Origin: Cristatella mucedo
Lineage: Eukaryota; Bryozoa; Phylactolaemata; Cristatellidae
Assembly: GCA_009760855.2 (NCBI GenBank)
Contig: WPIO01000007.1
Coordinates: 6,728,501 to 6,792,500, forward strand
DNA: 64,000 bases
Direction of reading: 5' to 3'
The notes under the pieces are model-generated. The model saw only the letters and a list, made by a program, of their open reading frames with translations, did not search any database and was not told the DNA's origin. The position numbers were made by a program, and so were the translations under genes. Position 1 is the first letter of the stretch; each line of letters begins with the position of its first letter. This document shows, in pieces, positions 63,720 through 64,000 of the stretch.

Positions 63720-64000
63720 CTACAGAAGCGAAGCGGCAAGCGAAGTCTCAGCATCGCAGCAGCAGCCTCCAGACAAACATTGCTGGCACCATTGCTGCCG
63801 CAGGGAGGAGGCTGAGTGCAATCCCTCTCAGTGCATCTCTCTGCATCGCTTGCCTCAGCATCGACGCCAAGCACGAAGTTTGCATGATGGCAAGCGTCGT
63901 TTAGCTGCGAACGTCACACACTGGGGCTGCGGCTCATACATCGAGAGGCGGCGGCGGCGGTTAGGGCTGCCTCCCCCGAAATTGTGAGCTAACGAGGCCA

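Overview
This is animal nuclear DNA, most likely from an invertebrate or early-branching metazoan. The evidence is intron-split genes with canonical GT/AG sites for animal-type proteins (a HURP/DLGAP5-like spindle protein, EMC8/9, TMEM42, sacsin-type HEPN proteins), heavy fragmentation by L2/CR1-type LINEs, tRNA-derived SINEs and long microsatellites. I cannot name the species. A sponge or other marine invertebrate would fit, but this is a guess.

Layout: (1) 1-3.4 kb: LINE fragments and GT/CA microsatellites. (2) 3.4-20.3 kb, plus strand: a 13-exon HURP/DLGAP5 (GKAP family) gene. Its reading phase matches across every predicted junction and it ends at a recognisable C-terminus; the first exon or exons were not found. 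Introns carry LINE and SINE insertions and a near-perfect 112-bp hairpin. (3) 20.3-28.9 kb: nested, decayed LINEs of two families. (4) 28.9-33.3 kb: a head-to-head pair, EMC8/9 (minus, 5 exons, 200 aa) and TMEM42 (plus, 3 exons, 144 aa), whose start codons are 259 bp apart. (5) 33.4-36 kb: LINE and SINE remnants, a long AT/CA microsatellite and a possible orphan transmembrane exon. (6) 36-49.7 kb, plus strand: a six-exon model for a 415-aa protein with two tandem HEPN domains, each split by a phase-0 intron at the same place (KCxx|AAE). (7) 50-59 kb: SINEs, LINEs and a roughly 1.6-kb inverted array of about 130-180-bp units (centre near 52.95 kb). (8) 59.3-60.1 kb, minus strand: a third HEPN copy with the same intron position, in inverted orientation. 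(9) 60.5-64 kb: SINEs, an uninterrupted (CAG)72 tract, promoter-like YY1/ETS motifs and two tentative terminal exons on the minus strand.

Gene relations: the HURP homologue is a predicted mitotic spindle/microtubule protein. EMC8/9 belongs to the ER membrane insertase complex and TMEM42 is a small multi-pass membrane protein; they probably share one promoter. The HEPN genes form a small local family created by intragenic duplication plus an inverted duplication. What they act on cannot be told from sequence. All exon models rest on reading phase, splice motifs and recognised protein similarity, not on transcripts.
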